From NCBI GenBank assembly GCA_934096025.1, contig CAKOLP010000079.1:1-5221 (forward strand): a stretch of 5,221 nt of DNA, given 5' to 3'. The DNA is from an uncultured Bacilli bacterium. GTDB taxonomy: Bacteria; Bacillota_I; Bacilli_A; RF39; UBA660. Below, piece after piece: positions 4,842 through 5,221 of the stretch (the first letter of the stretch is position 1; each line of letters begins with the position of its first letter). The position numbers and the translations under genes are program-made. The notes below the pieces were generated by a model. It saw nothing but the letters and a program-made list of their open reading frames with translations, was not told the DNA's origin and made no database searches.

Positions 4842-5221
4842 TTAATAAATAGTTTCGACATAATACCAATGTTCTTTTAACTTTATAATTTTTGTAATTA
4901 AATTTTTGGATTTATTTTCATATATTAGTTTTTCATCAGCAGATGTATAAATAAGTTCGGCATTTCCACTTAAAACACCTCTAAAAATCCAAAAACTAAT
5001 AACCTGGTTATCATCATTTTGATAAACATAAATTTCACCATCTGACGAAACATATTTATATATTGGCAACTTGATATTTTTATCATAATAATATGAAAAT
5101 TCATTATTTTTTACCTTTTCAATAATAATACTTCTTTCTTTTTCATATAAACTTAATTCAATTTTTGTTTTAATTAACTTGAAGTCATAATGAAGGAAAA
5201 AAAACGATACAAGTATTAATA
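4842..5221 (-). CDS. Small membrane-anchored protein of unknown function (5' end outside window)
   Basis: The reading frame is open from the TAA at 4842 to the window edge, giving 125 residues of the C-terminal part; the start lies beyond 5221. A shorter version beginning at a TTG at 5069 can be drawn, but it has no ribosome binding site, and the frame continues with convincing protein upstream. The first visible residues are hydrophobic (LILVSFFFLHY), the end of a membrane helix. A charged, helical linker follows (KTKIELSLYEKERSIIIEKV), then a Tyr-rich probably beta-rich domain with ISFWIFRGVLSG, IYTSADEKL and an end HWYYVETIY. The shape is a short single-pass membrane protein with one small domain, like many accessory-region proteins of Firmicutes. 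No catalytic motif is visible. Its stop lies 100 bp before the next gene, with no GC-rich terminator between. Confidence 0.75.
   Translation of the reverse strand, partial: LILVSFFFLHYDFKLIKTKIELSLYEKERSIIIEKVKNNEFSYYYDKNIKLPIYKYVSSDGEIYVYQNDDNQVISFWIFRGVLSGNAELIYTSADEKLIYENKSKNLITKIIKLKEHWYYVETIY

Noticed and set aside
4842..5069. 75-aa protein starting at TTG 5069
   Set aside because: No ribosome binding site, and the frame stays open with plausible protein to the window edge; it is the C-terminal part of a longer gene.
1..5221. Alternative genetic code (TGA as Trp), suggested by the extreme AT content
   Set aside because: All genes read through with TGG tryptophans and no in-frame TGA, so the standard bacterial code suffices.

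Overview
This 5.2 kb window is very AT-rich. It uses the standard bacterial code (all Trp codons read are TGG; stops are TAA and TAG), has strong AGGAGG-type ribosome binding sites, and carries signal peptides and regulators of Gram-positive type. This points to a low-GC Firmicute (Bacilli, Erysipelotrichia or Clostridia-like, possibly a gut organism). The species cannot be named from the sequence. Every convincing gene lies on the minus strand, so transcription runs from high to low coordinates. The seven genes occupy most of the window; the one large gap (3756-4207) is largely filled by a small transposon-like element.

In transcription order: (1) 5221-4842, the 3' part of a gene for a small membrane-anchored protein; the frame is open to the window edge. 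(2) 4741-4208, an unrecognised 177-residue cytoplasmic protein whose N-terminus is an in-frame 12-residue duplication. (3) 4179-3881, a 299-bp element with 18-bp terminal inverted repeats (17/18 match), flanked exactly by an 8-bp direct repeat. It has the signature of a non-autonomous transposable element (MITE). (4) A good promoter (3863-3835) and a hairpin plus T7 in the leader, then 3755-2922, an XRE-type HTH regulator with one membrane segment and an extracytoplasmic domain. (5) A second promoter region with two 12-bp direct repeats at 21-bp spacing, then an apparent operon: 2806-1994 (secreted 270-residue protein), 1904-1449 (secreted 151-residue protein), 1391-705 (MacB/LolD-type ABC ATPase) and 715-1 (FtsX/MacB-type permease, cut by the window edge; its start overlaps the ATPase stop by 11 bp). 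A stable 30-nt hairpin lies between the secreted-protein genes and the ABC genes.

Inferred working model: the membrane-spanning HTH protein senses an outside signal and controls the divergently sized but co-directional operon downstream. The operon exports two Sec-type proteins of unknown function, and the ABC transporter acts in export, self-protection or envelope-stress relief. This resembles bacteriocin/immunity logic, but neither secreted protein belongs to a family I can name. The secreted pair plus a one-membrane-pass regulator is the part most likely to be undescribed.
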